Source: Kitasatospora sp044457565 (GTDB lineage: Bacteria > Actinomycetota > Actinomycetes > Streptomycetales > Streptomycetaceae). Taken from it: 64,000 bases of DNA. Under the pieces are notes generated by a model. It had not been told where the DNA came from, searched no databases, and saw nothing but the letters and a program-made list of their open reading frames with translations. The stretch is from the NCBI RefSeq assembly GCF_044457565.1, contig NZ_JBITGZ010000030.1:1-64000 (forward strand), written 5' to 3'. The stretch's first letter is position 1, and every line of letters starts with the position of its first letter. Shown piece after piece: positions 26,532-34,746 of the stretch. Made by a program: the position numbers and the translations under genes.

Positions 26532-26626
26532 GGGGGTGGCAGCACCGGTGCTGCCGGGGGTAGCAGCGTGGGTGCTGCCGGGGGTAGCAGCGTGGGTGCT
26601 GCGAGGGTGGCAGCACCCACGCTGCC
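26532..26626. repeat. Four 24-bp iterons upstream of tap-tpg
   Basis: Four near-identical 24-bp units start at 26532, 26556, 26580 and about 26604. Each holds a GCAGC...GCTGC dyad; the first has the perfect palindrome gcagcaccggtgctgc and the last is the inverse of the middle ones. A 22-bp direct repeat (gggggtctccccacca) also occurs at 26359 and 26381. Iterons beside tap-tpg and initiator-like genes suggest a replication origin or autoregulatory site. No gene is supported in 26244-26843. Confidence 0.7.
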
Positions 26627-26843
26627 CAATATCTAGAACCCTCTCCAGAACCTGGTCGCTGCGCTTTTCCCGGACGGCCGTAGGCCAGGTGACGGGTAAC
26701 TGTGCGCGCGAGCGCGCGAGGGCTTCCGTCACCTGGCCGCGATGCGGCCGAATGCAGAGAGGTCAGAGCGGGATGGCAAGCAGTCATCTGGCGGCGGCCG
26801 CAGGGCTTTCTTGCCGAACTCCTTCCCGGCCTGGTGGAGCTGG

Positions 26844-27395
26844 CTACTCCTGGGATTGCTCCATGGCCTGCATGGCGAGGCACTCCTCGTAGGAGGCGCG
26901 CGCCCTGGGCACCTTGGTCAGCAGGCTCTCTGGATCGGGGTGACAGCGCGGGCAGGGAATCGACTGGAAGAACGGCGTGCCGTCCTTCTCGTAGCGCCAC
27001 TTGAGCCACCGTGCCGAGGTGTCGTCACACCGGCCGCACCACGCCGGGGACCCACCTGCTGGCCGGGCCCCGGCGTGCGGGTTGCAGTCCGGGCAGCGAA
27101 CCATCCCGAGGCCGGTGTCCACCCACCTTTCGGCGGCCTTGGCCGTGGGATAGCCGCCGTTGCACCCGCCGCACCACTCCGGTATCGACGCCGTGACGGA
27201 TGGCTCGGAGGTGAGCGCGACGATCGAGGACACCGGGCCGGACAGCTGGACGCGCTTGGTGGCGTCCGGCGCCTCGGTGAAGGTGAACCAGGTCCCCTCG
27301 AACGGGCCGGACCCGATCTCCAGCGAACCGGGGTCCAGATGATGCCAACCGTCGGCGAGCAGTACGGCGGTCACCTTCGCGGGGTCAATGCGCAT
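26844..27395 (-). CDS. Hypothetical zinc-finger protein
   Basis: 183 residues from ATG 27395 just after AAGGAGGACCTC, a strong ribosome binding site. The N-terminal ~60 residues are a small alpha/beta region (TAVLLADGWHHLDPGSLEIG, GTWFTFTEAPDATKRVQLSG). Four CxxC knuckles follow (WCGGCNGG, CPDC, WCGRC, CPRC), enough for two zinc ribbons. It is read leftward toward tap with the replication-initiator operon upstream, so a replication or regulatory role is plausible; no family is recognised. Confidence 0.65.
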   Translation of the reverse strand: MRIDPAKVTAVLLADGWHHLDPGSLEIGSGPFEGTWFTFTEAPDATKRVQLSGPVSSIVALTSEPSVTASIPEWCGGCNGGYPTAKAAERWVDTGLGMVRCPDCNPHAGARPAGGSPAWCGRCDDTSARWLKWRYEKDGTPFFQSIPCPRCHPDPESLLTKVPRARASYEECLAMQAMEQSQE

Positions 27396-27571
27396 GAGGT
27401 CCTCCTTGGTCGGTCGGATTCATCGGTTGCGGGCCAAGGCCGTAGATCGCCTTCTGCCGGGCGATCTCAACCCCGCGCACCGGATCGAGCGCGGAAGGGG
27501 AGGATGATCGCCTACAGGGGTGCGCAGGGCCGCTCTCGGCGGTCCCTCGCCCCAGCATCTGAATGGGCCAG

Positions 27572-28921
27572 TCACTGGGTACCTTCGGGACCGAAGCCCG
27601 CCGCCGCGAAGGCCCGGGCCACCTCTGCGAGTTCGGCCGGGTCAATCGGCCCCAGATCCAGCTCGGTGCGGCAGTCCGCGCACAGGCCGTCAGCTGGCCC
27701 CGTGCCGTACGAGTTGTAGCCGCAGCCGTCGGTGACGCACCACCACTTCACCGGCCCCTCACCCTGGCCGCCTGACTGCGGCGGGATCGCACCGCCTCCC
27801 GAACGCCGGGACCGGCGGAAGTCCGCCTGCCGCTCCGGGCAGACCCGGCAGGGCGCCTTCGTGTCGATGTCCGTTCCGTCCTCGCACCGCGGGTGCGAGC
27901 ACTCCGGTGCCTTCAGCAGCTCCACCGCGATCCCCACCCCGGAACGCAGCGGCTCGCCCGACATCGCGCTGCGGCACTTCTCCTCCCAGCGGTGCTGGAT
28001 CCACCGCCGCCCGATCCGCTCCACCAGCTGCTCCGGCGTGCGCTGGCCCAGCTGCTCCCGGATCAGGTTGCCGAGCGGCCTGGCCGGCACCTTGACGGGC
28101 AGCGGGCGCTCGGCGAGCTGGCGCAGGTCGGCGGGCAGCGCGTCGACCACGGTCCGGAATGCGGCGGCAGTGCGCTTGTCCATCCGGGCGGGGCTTGTCT
28201 TTCGGGGCGCGGCGGAGCCGCTTCGCATCGCGCGCGCGCTACTACCTGTAGATGCCCTACGGGCGTCAGGGGCGCTAACGCGCCCAGCGGGCGCAGCGTC
28301 ATTCGTGTTGGTGGATACAACTGGTGGTTCAAGGGGTGAAGCAGGCTTCAGGGGGTGGGGTGAAGTGTGCTTCACCGGAGGGGGTGAACTGGACTTCACC
28401 CCCTCTTGACCTGCGAGGATGCCCGACTTAACGATTTCGGGTGCGATGGCGGAGGATGCAGTACCCGCACCCGCATCACGGTTCACCCCCTGCTGAGCTG
28501 CGGAGATGTCGGTTTTAACGAGTACGAGCCCGGCCGCGACGGTTCCGTCCCGGAACTCCCCTTCGGCTGGGGCCTTCGCCCACCGCTCGGCGCGAACTTC
28601 CTTGGGTGTGATGATCTGGGCGAACGGCCGGCCGGTCCCGCCGAAGTTGTCCCACGGGCCGTGGAGGAAGTACCTGCTGGATGTCTGGGATCCGTCTGAG
28701 CGCCACCGCTCACGGTCGGACAGGAAGCTGTTCTCTCGGAACCAGGCCAGGTCGAGCTGGATCTGACGTTCGGAGACTTCACATTCAGCCGCCAGTAGGC
28801 CCACGGCCGGGAAGCAGGAGAAGTTCTCGTCAGCCCGGTCGGCGATCAGGAGAAGGCACAACTTGCGGCCCCGGTTGCCGATCTTCAGTAGACGAACGTA
28901 GTTCAACGCCTCGATGCTCAC
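27572..28921 (-). CDS. Helix-turn-helix replication-initiator-like protein
   Basis: 449 residues from a GTG at 28921 overlapping the upstream stop by 4 bp. The N-terminal ~100 residues are a helix-turn-helix typical of plasmid and phage replication initiators (KLCLLLIADRADENFSCFPA, GLLAAECEVSERQIQLDLAW, then FLHGPWDNFGGT). A variable linker follows, with a helical middle domain (AAAFRTVVDALPADLRQLAE). The C-terminus carries zinc motifs (CEDG...CRVCPE and CVTDGCGYNSYG...CADC). Residue bias and position next to iterons support a replication role. Confidence 0.7.
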   Translation of the reverse strand: MSIEALNYVRLLKIGNRGRKLCLLLIADRADENFSCFPAVGLLAAECEVSERQIQLDLAWFRENSFLSDRERWRSDGSQTSSRYFLHGPWDNFGGTGRPFAQIITPKEVRAERWAKAPAEGEFRDGTVAAGLVLVKTDISAAQQGVNRDAGAGTASSAIAPEIVKSGILAGQEGVKSSSPPPVKHTSPHPLKPASPLEPPVVSTNTNDAAPAGRVSAPDARRASTGSSARAMRSGSAAPRKTSPARMDKRTAAAFRTVVDALPADLRQLAERPLPVKVPARPLGNLIREQLGQRTPEQLVERIGRRWIQHRWEEKCRSAMSGEPLRSGVGIAVELLKAPECSHPRCEDGTDIDTKAPCRVCPERQADFRRSRRSGGGAIPPQSGGQGEGPVKWWCVTDGCGYNSYGTGPADGLCADCRTELDLGPIDPAELAEVARAFAAAGFGPEGTQ

Positions 28922-29643
28922 CGGTCCACCTCGTCCAGCGCCCCGGCGCCCCGGCGGCTGTTGCAGGAGTGGCAGAGCGTGCGGAGGTTCTCGATCTCGT
29001 GCCCGCCTCCCCGCGACTGGTGCTCGATGTGGTCGATCGTCAGGTTCTCGGGGGTGCCGCATGCGAGGCAGCGGTACCCATCGCGCGCGAAGACCGCCCA
29101 GCGGGTGCGCGAGCTCAGGCGGGGCCGGCGGGGAGCAGCGATTGGGGAAGCGGAAGGGGATCCGAGATTCTCGGGATGCTCAACGTTGTGATCGGCATAC
29201 CAGTCATGGGTCGACACCGGCCCGGACCATCCCGATGGCGGCGTTGCGGGCAGTCGGTACACGTTCCGCTTCTGCGGGCCGCTGCTGTCAGGAACGGAGA
29301 CCACGATTACCGCGCCGATCGCCACCAGTTCCTTGAGGAACGGGTCGATCTTGTCGCCGCGCGAGTACTGCATCAGGTACGCCAGGGCGTCCTTCGACGG
29401 CCAGACGTATCGGTCCCCGCGCTTGAGGTTCAGGTGCATCGCCATGAACCAGTACAGGGCCATCGCCCGCGGGCTGACGCCGGACAGTGCCACCCAGGAG
29501 CCGAGCTGGGCGAACGGGAGCTCGTCCTCGGCCTCGATCTCGAAGGTGCCCTCCTCCTGCTCGGTCTCGCGGACCTGGGCGAGCAGCTTCGCCATCCACG
29601 CGGGGATGACGACCTGGGCGAGCTTCGGCTTCTCCAGGCTCAC
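28918..29643 (-). CDS. Winged-helix protein fused to an HNH endonuclease domain
   Basis: 241 residues from a GTG at 29643. Residues 45-125 are a replication-type winged helix (RAMALYWFMAMHLNLKRGDR, VWPSKDALAYLMQYSRGDKI, LKELVAIGAVIVVSVPDSS). Residues 180-235 are an HNH domain: RDGYRCLACGTPENLTIDHI, then NLRTLCHSCNSRRG, with zinc CxxC pairs, the DH catalytic pair and the central Asn intact. Such domains nick or cut DNA. Coupled by overlaps to a small membrane peptide before it and to the initiator-like protein after it, it may open an origin. Confidence 0.75.
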   Translation of the reverse strand: MSLEKPKLAQVVIPAWMAKLLAQVRETEQEEGTFEIEAEDELPFAQLGSWVALSGVSPRAMALYWFMAMHLNLKRGDRYVWPSKDALAYLMQYSRGDKIDPFLKELVAIGAVIVVSVPDSSGPQKRNVYRLPATPPSGWSGPVSTHDWYADHNVEHPENLGSPSASPIAAPRRPRLSSRTRWAVFARDGYRCLACGTPENLTIDHIEHQSRGGGHEIENLRTLCHSCNSRRGAGALDEVDR

Positions 29644-29747
29644 AGGGCCACCGCCGATCCGGCGACGCCCACCAGGAGCAGCCCGGCCTGGACGGCCGAG
29701 GGGTAGAAGGGGCGGGTCTGGACATGGGTCTGCTGCGTCATGCCCAT
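29640..29747 (-). CDS. Small single-span membrane peptide
   Basis: 35 residues, too short for ordinary gene calling. The start is ATG 29747 (or 29741). It begins MGMTQQTHVQTRPFYPSAV and ends in a hydrophobic helix (AGLLLVGVAGSAVAL). The stop overlaps the start of the HNH gene in a GTGA arrangement, which argues it is translated as the first gene of the operon. Function unknown. Confidence 0.5.
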   Translation of the reverse strand: MGMTQQTHVQTRPFYPSAVQAGLLLVGVAGSAVAL

Positions 29748-30149
29748 AGAGGTGTGAAATCCGGGCTCCGTGTGACCCTTAGCTAGGTGATCTGTGTCAC
29801 GGATTCCACGGCAGGCGATCACACCCGGGGAAGGGGAAGCGGCGGCGGCCGGGGTGATCCGGCTGCGCCGTAGGACAGCGGTGGTCAACGGGGTTGCTCT
29901 CTTTCCCGCTGTCGTCGGTCCGTCGGCACCAGGCACGTCCCCCAGCCGGGCGACGAGACGGGTGTCTCTCGCGCCGTGCGGGGTACGACTGGTACCGTCG
30001 GACCGACGACAGCTAAATAGTTAGGTCAACGAGAGCGGCCCAGAATCTTGGCGGATTTTGTGGGGTCGCTTTCGTGTTTTCAAGATCAGGTAGTGCGTGC
30101 CCGTTGCCGGGCATCGATCGGAGCCTAGCCCTGGGCCAGGACAGATCTC
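29748..30149. other. Intergenic region between two leftward operons
   Basis: 402 bp holding the promoter of the initiator-like operon. A symmetric word ctaaatagttag lies at about 30013-30024. On the minus strand TTGACC appears nearby, but I cannot match it to a -10. No gene is supported. Confidence 0.4.
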
Positions 30150-31061
30150 TTACGCCAGGGGTTGCCGGGCGTGTCCGCCAGATGCAGCATCTGGCGGTTG
30201 GCCTGTGGACAGAGTTCGCGTCCCGGCGAGTGCTTCGAGGGCTTGCTCTACTGTCAATGACTCGTCTCTGGCTGCCTCCCACTGGGCAAGCGTGGAGGCG
30301 GCAGCGCGCATCAGCTCGTCGGGCAGGCCCGCCGCCCGCAGGGAGTCGCCGGCTTCCTCCATCTCCGGCGCCCACCTCCAGGCCCGCGCCGCCGTCTTCG
30401 TGATGTAGTCCGTTTCGACCAGGTAGCTGCCAGACCGAGCGCTTGCGACGTCGAGCAGCTCCTGGCCGACACCATGATGCTGCGCCAGGCCGTAGGAGAG
30501 GGCAGCCAGCACCCTGCTCACCTTCTGGTAGGCGGTGTACGAGATCTTCAGCGCGCTAGCCTGCCCCATCTCTTCGCCCAGGACAGGCGTGGACACCGCA
30601 GTGCCAGCGAAGATCCGACTCACGAGAGCGGTCTCCTCAGCTGGCCCCGACAGGTAGAGGCGGGTGCGCTTAGATCCGACCGGGGGTGAGCCGATCACCG
30701 CCCCGTCGACCACCGCGCGAGCAGAGCCGCTCAGTACCTCGGCGATGCGTACAGCCCGCTCTGGGCTGATCGCGTTGCCTTCCACGTACAGCCCGCCGAA
30801 TCCGTGGCTCGCCACCTCGGCGGCGACATCCTCAGCCGCAGCCGGCGGGCACAGACTCAGCACCACCTCGGCCTGCTCGAGCAGCTCGGACAGCTCAGCT
30901 ACCGGCTCCAGGCCGAACCGCTCGGCGCGTTCCACCGTGGCGCTGCTGCGCCCTTCCGGGCACCAAAGCACGCGGGCCCCGGCAGACACCGCACAGGCCG
31001 CGACTGCCGCGCCCATGCTGCCCGGGTGCAGGACTCCGAGCACGACCTGACCGCTCGTCAT
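30150..31061 (-). CDS. NAD(P)-binding oxidoreductase, 6-phosphogluconate dehydrogenase-like
   Basis: 303 residues from an ATG at 31061 overlapping the upstream stop. The Rossmann fold is evident: LGVLHPGSMGAAVAACA near the N-terminus with a GxxxxGxxxA-type loop, LWCPEGRSSATVERAERFG, and VVLSLCPPAAAEDVAAEV. The middle has VVDGAVIGSPPVGSKRTRLY and YLSGPAEE, and the C-terminal all-helical domain resembles the DUF1932-type domain of these enzymes (LKISYTAYQKVSRVLAALS). Family members reduce or oxidise beta-hydroxyacids; the substrate is unknown. It is the last gene of a three-gene operon with two P-loop/HAD enzymes, which suggests a small-molecule pathway or modification. Confidence 0.8.
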   Translation of the reverse strand: MTSGQVVLGVLHPGSMGAAVAACAVSAGARVLWCPEGRSSATVERAERFGLEPVAELSELLEQAEVVLSLCPPAAAEDVAAEVASHGFGGLYVEGNAISPERAVRIAEVLSGSARAVVDGAVIGSPPVGSKRTRLYLSGPAEETALVSRIFAGTAVSTPVLGEEMGQASALKISYTAYQKVSRVLAALSYGLAQHHGVGQELLDVASARSGSYLVETDYITKTAARAWRWAPEMEEAGDSLRAAGLPDELMRAAASTLAQWEAARDESLTVEQALEALAGTRTLSTGQPPDAASGGHARQPLA

Positions 31062-32257
31062 CGAGCACCGCCACGTACGTGGTCAAGGGCGTCCAGGACG
31101 TCCCGAGCGATGTAGTCCGGCTCCGCACCACCCGGCCAGGAACGGCCGTGGGAGACCCAGACGGTGCGCAGCCCGGCCTCGCGGCCGCCGACCACGTCCA
31201 CCTCGGCGTTGTCCCCGACCATCCAGCCACCCTGCGCGAGGCTGCGCCCCACGCTCGCGGCCGCCGTCTCGAAGATCAGCCGGTCCGGCTTGCGGGCGCC
31301 GGCCTCCTCGGAGATGCACACCGCGTCGACCATGTCGGCGACACCGGATGACTTCAGCTTGGCGCGCTGGATCTCGGCGCCGCCGTTGGTGACGACGACG
31401 ACCCGCCACCCCTCGGTCCGGACCGCGTTGAGCGCGTCCAGCACACCGGAGTACGGCTGGACCGTCACCGGGAGCTCCGCGTTGTAGCGCGCCCACAGCT
31501 GGTCGGCCGACTCGGGAAGGCCCAGCTCGGCACACAGATCCTCGAACGTGTGCAGGTCTGCGCGGATCTGCATGGCGCCGAGCATCCGCTGCTCAGCCTC
31601 CGGCGCCATGCCGTGCTCGGCGCAGTACCCGGAGATCCAGGCGGTCACCGCAGTGAGGCGGTCGATCAGAGTGTCGTCGAAGTCCAACAGCACCAGCTGC
31701 TGCTCGCGCTCGGCGAGCGCCTGGCGGATCTGCTCGGCGGCCTGCTCGGGCGGGACGGTGTCAGTGCGGACCACCAAGTCGAACCGGAAGCCCAGGTTGG
31801 CGTCCAGGTCCGCCTTCGTGGCATCCCAGGCGGCCAGGCGCGCGGGGGTGTCCGCGTCGCCCCGGTCCGCCGATCGGGCAGCGGTCGACTCCTTCGGGCA
31901 CCACAGCAGCACGGTCAGCCAGTCCGCCGGGTAGCCGTCCATCACCGCCCGCATTCCGTCGACCTGCCCCAGATGCATTACCGGCACCCCGGCCTCAAAC
32001 GCCGCGTCCAACCCCGGCCGGTCCGTCACGTAGGTGCTGTCGTACCTCGAGTTCTCGTAGACCACGGCACCCGCTGTGGCGCGCAGCTGGGCCAGGTGCT
32101 CTGGGGTGCCCATCCGGTAGCCGGCCGACCGGCCGGGCCCGACCTTCACCCGGGAGAACAGGCCGAAGGCAGGTTCCAGCTCGGAGAGCACTCGGGTCAC
32201 GGTGTCCTTCCCGGACGCCGGAGGCCCGTAGAGGATTACTCCGCGCTGGCGATTCAT
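31058..32257 (-). CDS. P-loop nucleotide kinase-like domain fused to a HAD phosphatase
   Basis: 399 residues from ATG 32257 overlapping the preceding gene. Residues 7-180 are a guanylate-kinase-like P-loop domain with Walker A GPPASGKDTV (11-20), YVTDRPGLDAAFEAGVP and LLWCPKES. Residues 187-399 are a HAD hydrolase: LLDFDDTLID with nucleophile D192 and D194, motif II VVVVTNGG, motif III ARKPDRLIFE and motif IV GWMVGDNAEVDVVG. The two halves are opposite activities, phosphoryl addition and removal, in one chain. Substrate unknown; both active sites look intact. Confidence 0.8.
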   Translation of the reverse strand: MNRQRGVILYGPPASGKDTVTRVLSELEPAFGLFSRVKVGPGRSAGYRMGTPEHLAQLRATAGAVVYENSRYDSTYVTDRPGLDAAFEAGVPVMHLGQVDGMRAVMDGYPADWLTVLLWCPKESTAARSADRGDADTPARLAAWDATKADLDANLGFRFDLVVRTDTVPPEQAAEQIRQALAEREQQLVLLDFDDTLIDRLTAVTAWISGYCAEHGMAPEAEQRMLGAMQIRADLHTFEDLCAELGLPESADQLWARYNAELPVTVQPYSGVLDALNAVRTEGWRVVVVTNGGAEIQRAKLKSSGVADMVDAVCISEEAGARKPDRLIFETAAASVGRSLAQGGWMVGDNAEVDVVGGREAGLRTVWVSHGRSWPGGAEPDYIARDVLDALDHVRGGAR

Positions 32258-33291
32258 GCGCGCACCGCCGCGAGAGCGTGCCGCGCTTGGTCAGCCAGCG
32301 AGATTGCCGAGCCCATTCGGTTGTCCACCAGCAGGTGCGGCACCACCGGGCGCAGGTCGATGTCGACCGTTGCCATGTACTCCTCCCATCGGGAGAGCTT
32401 CCAGGCGTCGCGCGCCGCGGATCGGAAGCTGATGTACTCGCGCATCGACTCCGGATCGCACTGGACCCAGATCGGGAAGACATCTACTCCCTGGGCCCTG
32501 CACCGGTTGCTGAGCCGGGTCATCCACTCCTCGGAGGTCATCTCTGCGATGAACGGGGCAGACAGCACGCTGGAGATCCCGCAGTTGATGTTGGCGTAGG
32601 CCGCCTGCATCAGGCAGTCGTACTCGACTGCGCGCACCTGCTCGCGGTACAGCGGGGTGTGGCGATCGTTCCGATCTCCGCCGAGGGCGACCAGGAGCTG
32701 CTCGACGAGCGGTCGGGTGAGCGGATCCTTGTCCAGCAATGGCCAGCCGGTCAGTTGAGTCAGGAATCGGGCGAACTCCGTCTTGCCGCTGCCGGCGAAT
32801 CCCCCGACCAGGATGACGACCGGGCGGTGCGGGTCTCCTCCCGTGTGCCGGCGCTTCCATGCGTCCATGATCCGCCGCTGCAGCCCGTAGCTGTCCGCTT
32901 CGGCGGATCCCGCCGAGATTTGGAGCAGCGCCCGTTCGACGGCAAGGACGTGGTTCCCGGTGAGCTTGTCGTCCAACGGCGTTAGCTCGAACCGGCTGTC
33001 CTCGCCTGGCAGGGCACTGCGGAAACCCAGCTGGGGTTCGGTCGCCCGGTACAGCAGGCAGTACGCCCGCCGGTAGTGCGGGCCCGGGTACACGTCGCCC
33101 TGTTCGTGCTGGCTGAGCGTCTGCGGATATGCAGCGGGGATCCCCTTCAGGCCGGCTTTCTCCGCGACAGCGCGGAGCCGTTCGCCGGCCTGCTCCAGCG
33201 TCAGGCCGTGGGCCTCACGCTGTTCCCTCAGCTTCTCGGGGCGCCACCCGAGCCGGTTCTTCGCCATGTCCCCCGCCTGTGTATTCGCCAT
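32254..33291 (-). CDS. XRE-type helix-turn-helix fused to a P-loop kinase
   Basis: 345 residues from ATG 33291. A TAGGCT box six bases before the start suggests a leaderless message. Residues 16-80 are an XRE-like domain (EKLREQREAHGLTLEQAGER, TLSQHEQGDVYPGPHYRRAY). Residues 155-345 are a P-loop kinase/AAA_33-like domain with Walker A GGFAGSGKT (163-171), a helix with RAVEYDCLMQAAYANINCG and the lid region YISFRSAARDAWKLSRWEEY. A regulator fused to a kinase recalls PezA-PezT (XRE antitoxin, zeta toxin) but homology is not shown. It is the first gene of the operon. Confidence 0.75.
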   Translation of the reverse strand: MANTQAGDMAKNRLGWRPEKLREQREAHGLTLEQAGERLRAVAEKAGLKGIPAAYPQTLSQHEQGDVYPGPHYRRAYCLLYRATEPQLGFRSALPGEDSRFELTPLDDKLTGNHVLAVERALLQISAGSAEADSYGLQRRIMDAWKRRHTGGDPHRPVVILVGGFAGSGKTEFARFLTQLTGWPLLDKDPLTRPLVEQLLVALGGDRNDRHTPLYREQVRAVEYDCLMQAAYANINCGISSVLSAPFIAEMTSEEWMTRLSNRCRAQGVDVFPIWVQCDPESMREYISFRSAARDAWKLSRWEEYMATVDIDLRPVVPHLLVDNRMGSAISLADQARHALAAVRA

Positions 33292-33327
33292 GCTCGGAGC
33301 CTATGAGCAGAGCGCCGAATCCCATGT

Positions 33328-33385
33328 TGATGCGGATGTTGAAAACGCGTTGAGCTGCACGTTCACGGATCTCATGATGCGGATG
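33328..33385. promoter_or_regulatory. Direct repeats upstream of the XRE-kinase operon
   Basis: The word tgatgcggatg occurs at 33328-33338 and 33375-33385, 47 bp apart, with tgttga words nearby. It lies just upstream of the operon's first gene, so it may be the XRE protein's operator. This is inference from position. Confidence 0.5.
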
Positions 33386-33481
33386 CGATGTTGATCTGAC
33401 GCTCAACCAGCTGTGATTAGTCATGTCAGGACGGACTCGACACAGGAGGTGGGAGCAGTGGTGAATCGGACGGCACCCGGG

Positions 33482-33814
33482 TCAGTCTTGCTGCGACTTT
33501 TGCCTCTCGAGCATCTCGACGCGGCTAGTCAGCTCGGCGAGCTGCTGGGCCAAGGCCTCGATGCTCGCGGGAGCTGGAGCAGTGTCGGCATCCGACTGAC
33601 GAACGAACGACCCAAGCCCCTGCTGGGAGTAGATCGCCTTGCTGCTCCGAAGCTCGGAGAGGGCTCGCTGGACAGTGCCGGGCGCTACGTCGTAGTGAGC
33701 AGCAAGCTCTCGGGTGCTGGGCAGCTTGTCTCCTGCCTTGAGCCGCCCTAGACGGATCTGGTCCAGCACGTCCTGGACGATCCGCTGGTAGGGCTGGGCG
33801 AACTGATCTGTCAT
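33482..33814 (-). CDS. Short GntR-family regulator
   Basis: 110 residues from ATG 33814. The N-terminal ~70 residues are a clear GntR winged helix (YQRIVQDVLDQIRLGRLKAG, KLPSTRELAAHYDVAPGTVQ, RALSELRSSKAIYSQQGLG). The C-terminus is a short coiled coil (SIEALAQQLAELTSRVEMLE). KorSA/TraR-type repressors of Streptomyces conjugative elements are about 250 residues and carry a ligand-binding domain; that domain is absent here. It diverges from the transfer operon, so transfer repression is likely. Confidence 0.8.
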   Translation of the reverse strand: MTDQFAQPYQRIVQDVLDQIRLGRLKAGDKLPSTRELAAHYDVAPGTVQRALSELRSSKAIYSQQGLGSFVRQSDADTAPAPASIEALAQQLAELTSRVEMLERQKSQQD

Positions 33815-33865
33815 GACCCACATCGTAGAGCCGTCTTCCTGACATGAATAGCTTCAGCGACCTAG

Positions 33866-33895
33866 TTGACACAGCAAAACTGTACCAGCTAAGTT
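33866..33895 (+). promoter_or_regulatory. Promoter of the transfer operon
   Basis: A consensus -35 TTGACA at 33866-33871 and a TAAGTT -10 at 33890-33895 are separated by 18 bp. The next gene starts at 34005, and the divergent GntR gene begins 52 bp to the left. The overlapping cagctaagttggctaagc segment has dyad symmetry and is a plausible GntR operator. Confidence 0.65.
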
Positions 33896-34004
33896 GGCTA
33901 AGCCGACAAGGTCCGAAAGGGCTGAGAACGCAAAGGGCCCCAGGCCGGTGCTCGCTACACAGGCCTGGGACCACTTCGAATCGACTCTCGTGGGAGTGAT
34001 CCGC

Positions 34005-34307
34005 ATGAACATCATGACCGATTCGGTGGGGGCTGGACGCAGCGTCCCTGTCGCCAAGAAGCAGACCGGCATCGCCGATCTGCAGTCGCAGTACGAGGGC
34101 AAGGTGCTCGCCCTGGTGGTGCGCGACCTCGAGCCCGTCGACCCGAAGGCCGGCGAGGGCATCGTGATGGAGCTCGTCACCCGCGTTTGGGAGATGGCCG
34201 AGCGCCACGCGGCCACCGCCGGGCGCACCACCTGGTCGCACCTCTCCTGGTTCGCCTACCACGTCGTTGCCACCCGCCCGAGCACCGCCTACCGGATGGC
34301 GCGGTGA
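34005..34307 (+). CDS. Small hypothetical protein, first gene of the transfer operon
   Basis: 100 residues from ATG 34005, eight bases after GGGAG; an alternative ATG lies at 34014. It has a helical C-terminus (GEGIVMELVTRVWEMAERHA, WSHLSWFAYHVVATRPSTA). It is followed by a chain of small genes with overlapping start/stop codons. Proteins of this size at the head of Streptomyces transfer operons are common and mostly uncharacterised. Confidence 0.65.
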   Translation: MNIMTDSVGAGRSVPVAKKQTGIADLQSQYEGKVLALVVRDLEPVDPKAGEGIVMELVTRVWEMAERHAATAGRTTWSHLSWFAYHVVATRPSTAYRMAR

Positions 34308-34468
34308 TGACGATGTCCCAGCCGCTCGACATGGCGAACATCGCCGAGCTCAACCGGCAGACCGAGGCCAACATGCGTTCCGCCGCTCAGGCGGCCGCCG
34401 CTGCCGAGGCCGCCCGCCAGGCCGCCGAGCAGATCCGCCAGGCACAGCAGGCGGGGGGTCGGTCCTGA
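34307..34468 (+). CDS. Small Ala/Gln-rich helical protein
   Basis: 53 residues from ATG 34307 (TGATG overlap with the previous stop). The whole protein is predicted to be one long amphipathic helix (IAELNRQTEANMRSAAQAAA, RQAAEQIRQAQQAGGRS), suggesting coiled-coil assembly. Its stop overlaps the next ATG. Confidence 0.6.
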   Translation: MTMSQPLDMANIAELNRQTEANMRSAAQAAAAAEAARQAAEQIRQAQQAGGRS

Positions 34469-34746
34469 TGGGTCTCCGCTCCTACCTGGGCTTCGGCTCC
34501 GGCTCCAGCAGCTCCAGCGGTTCCGGTTCGTCCGAGACCAGCACCCGCACCAGCGGTTCGTCCTCCACCGGCGGCTGGTTCTCCTACGACGCGGAGGCGG
34601 CCCGCCGTCAGCCGCGGGAGACGCACCCAGCGTCGGCCAGCACCGACCAGTACGGCAACCGGGTCAACTCGGTGGACCCGTACAGCCGGGCCGACGCCAG
34701 CAGCTTCACCCGCCGCAACTTCGGCCGCTCCTACCGGGACGAGTGA
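34468..34746 (+). CDS. Ser/Gly-rich small protein
   Basis: 92 residues from ATG 34468. The N-terminal half is low-complexity Ser/Gly/Thr (MGLRSYLGFGSGSSSSSGSG), followed by a polar segment ending TRRNFGRSYRDE. The low complexity suggests a disordered linker-like protein. It is coupled on both sides by overlapping start and stop codons. Role unknown. Confidence 0.6.
   Translation: MGLRSYLGFGSGSSSSSGSGSSETSTRTSGSSSTGGWFSYDAEAARRQPRETHPASASTDQYGNRVNSVDPYSRADASSFTRRNFGRSYRDE

Noticed and set aside
26532..26626. CRISPR array
   Set aside because: Four 24-bp units are contiguous without spacers and are internally palindromic, so they are iterons rather than a repeat-spacer array.
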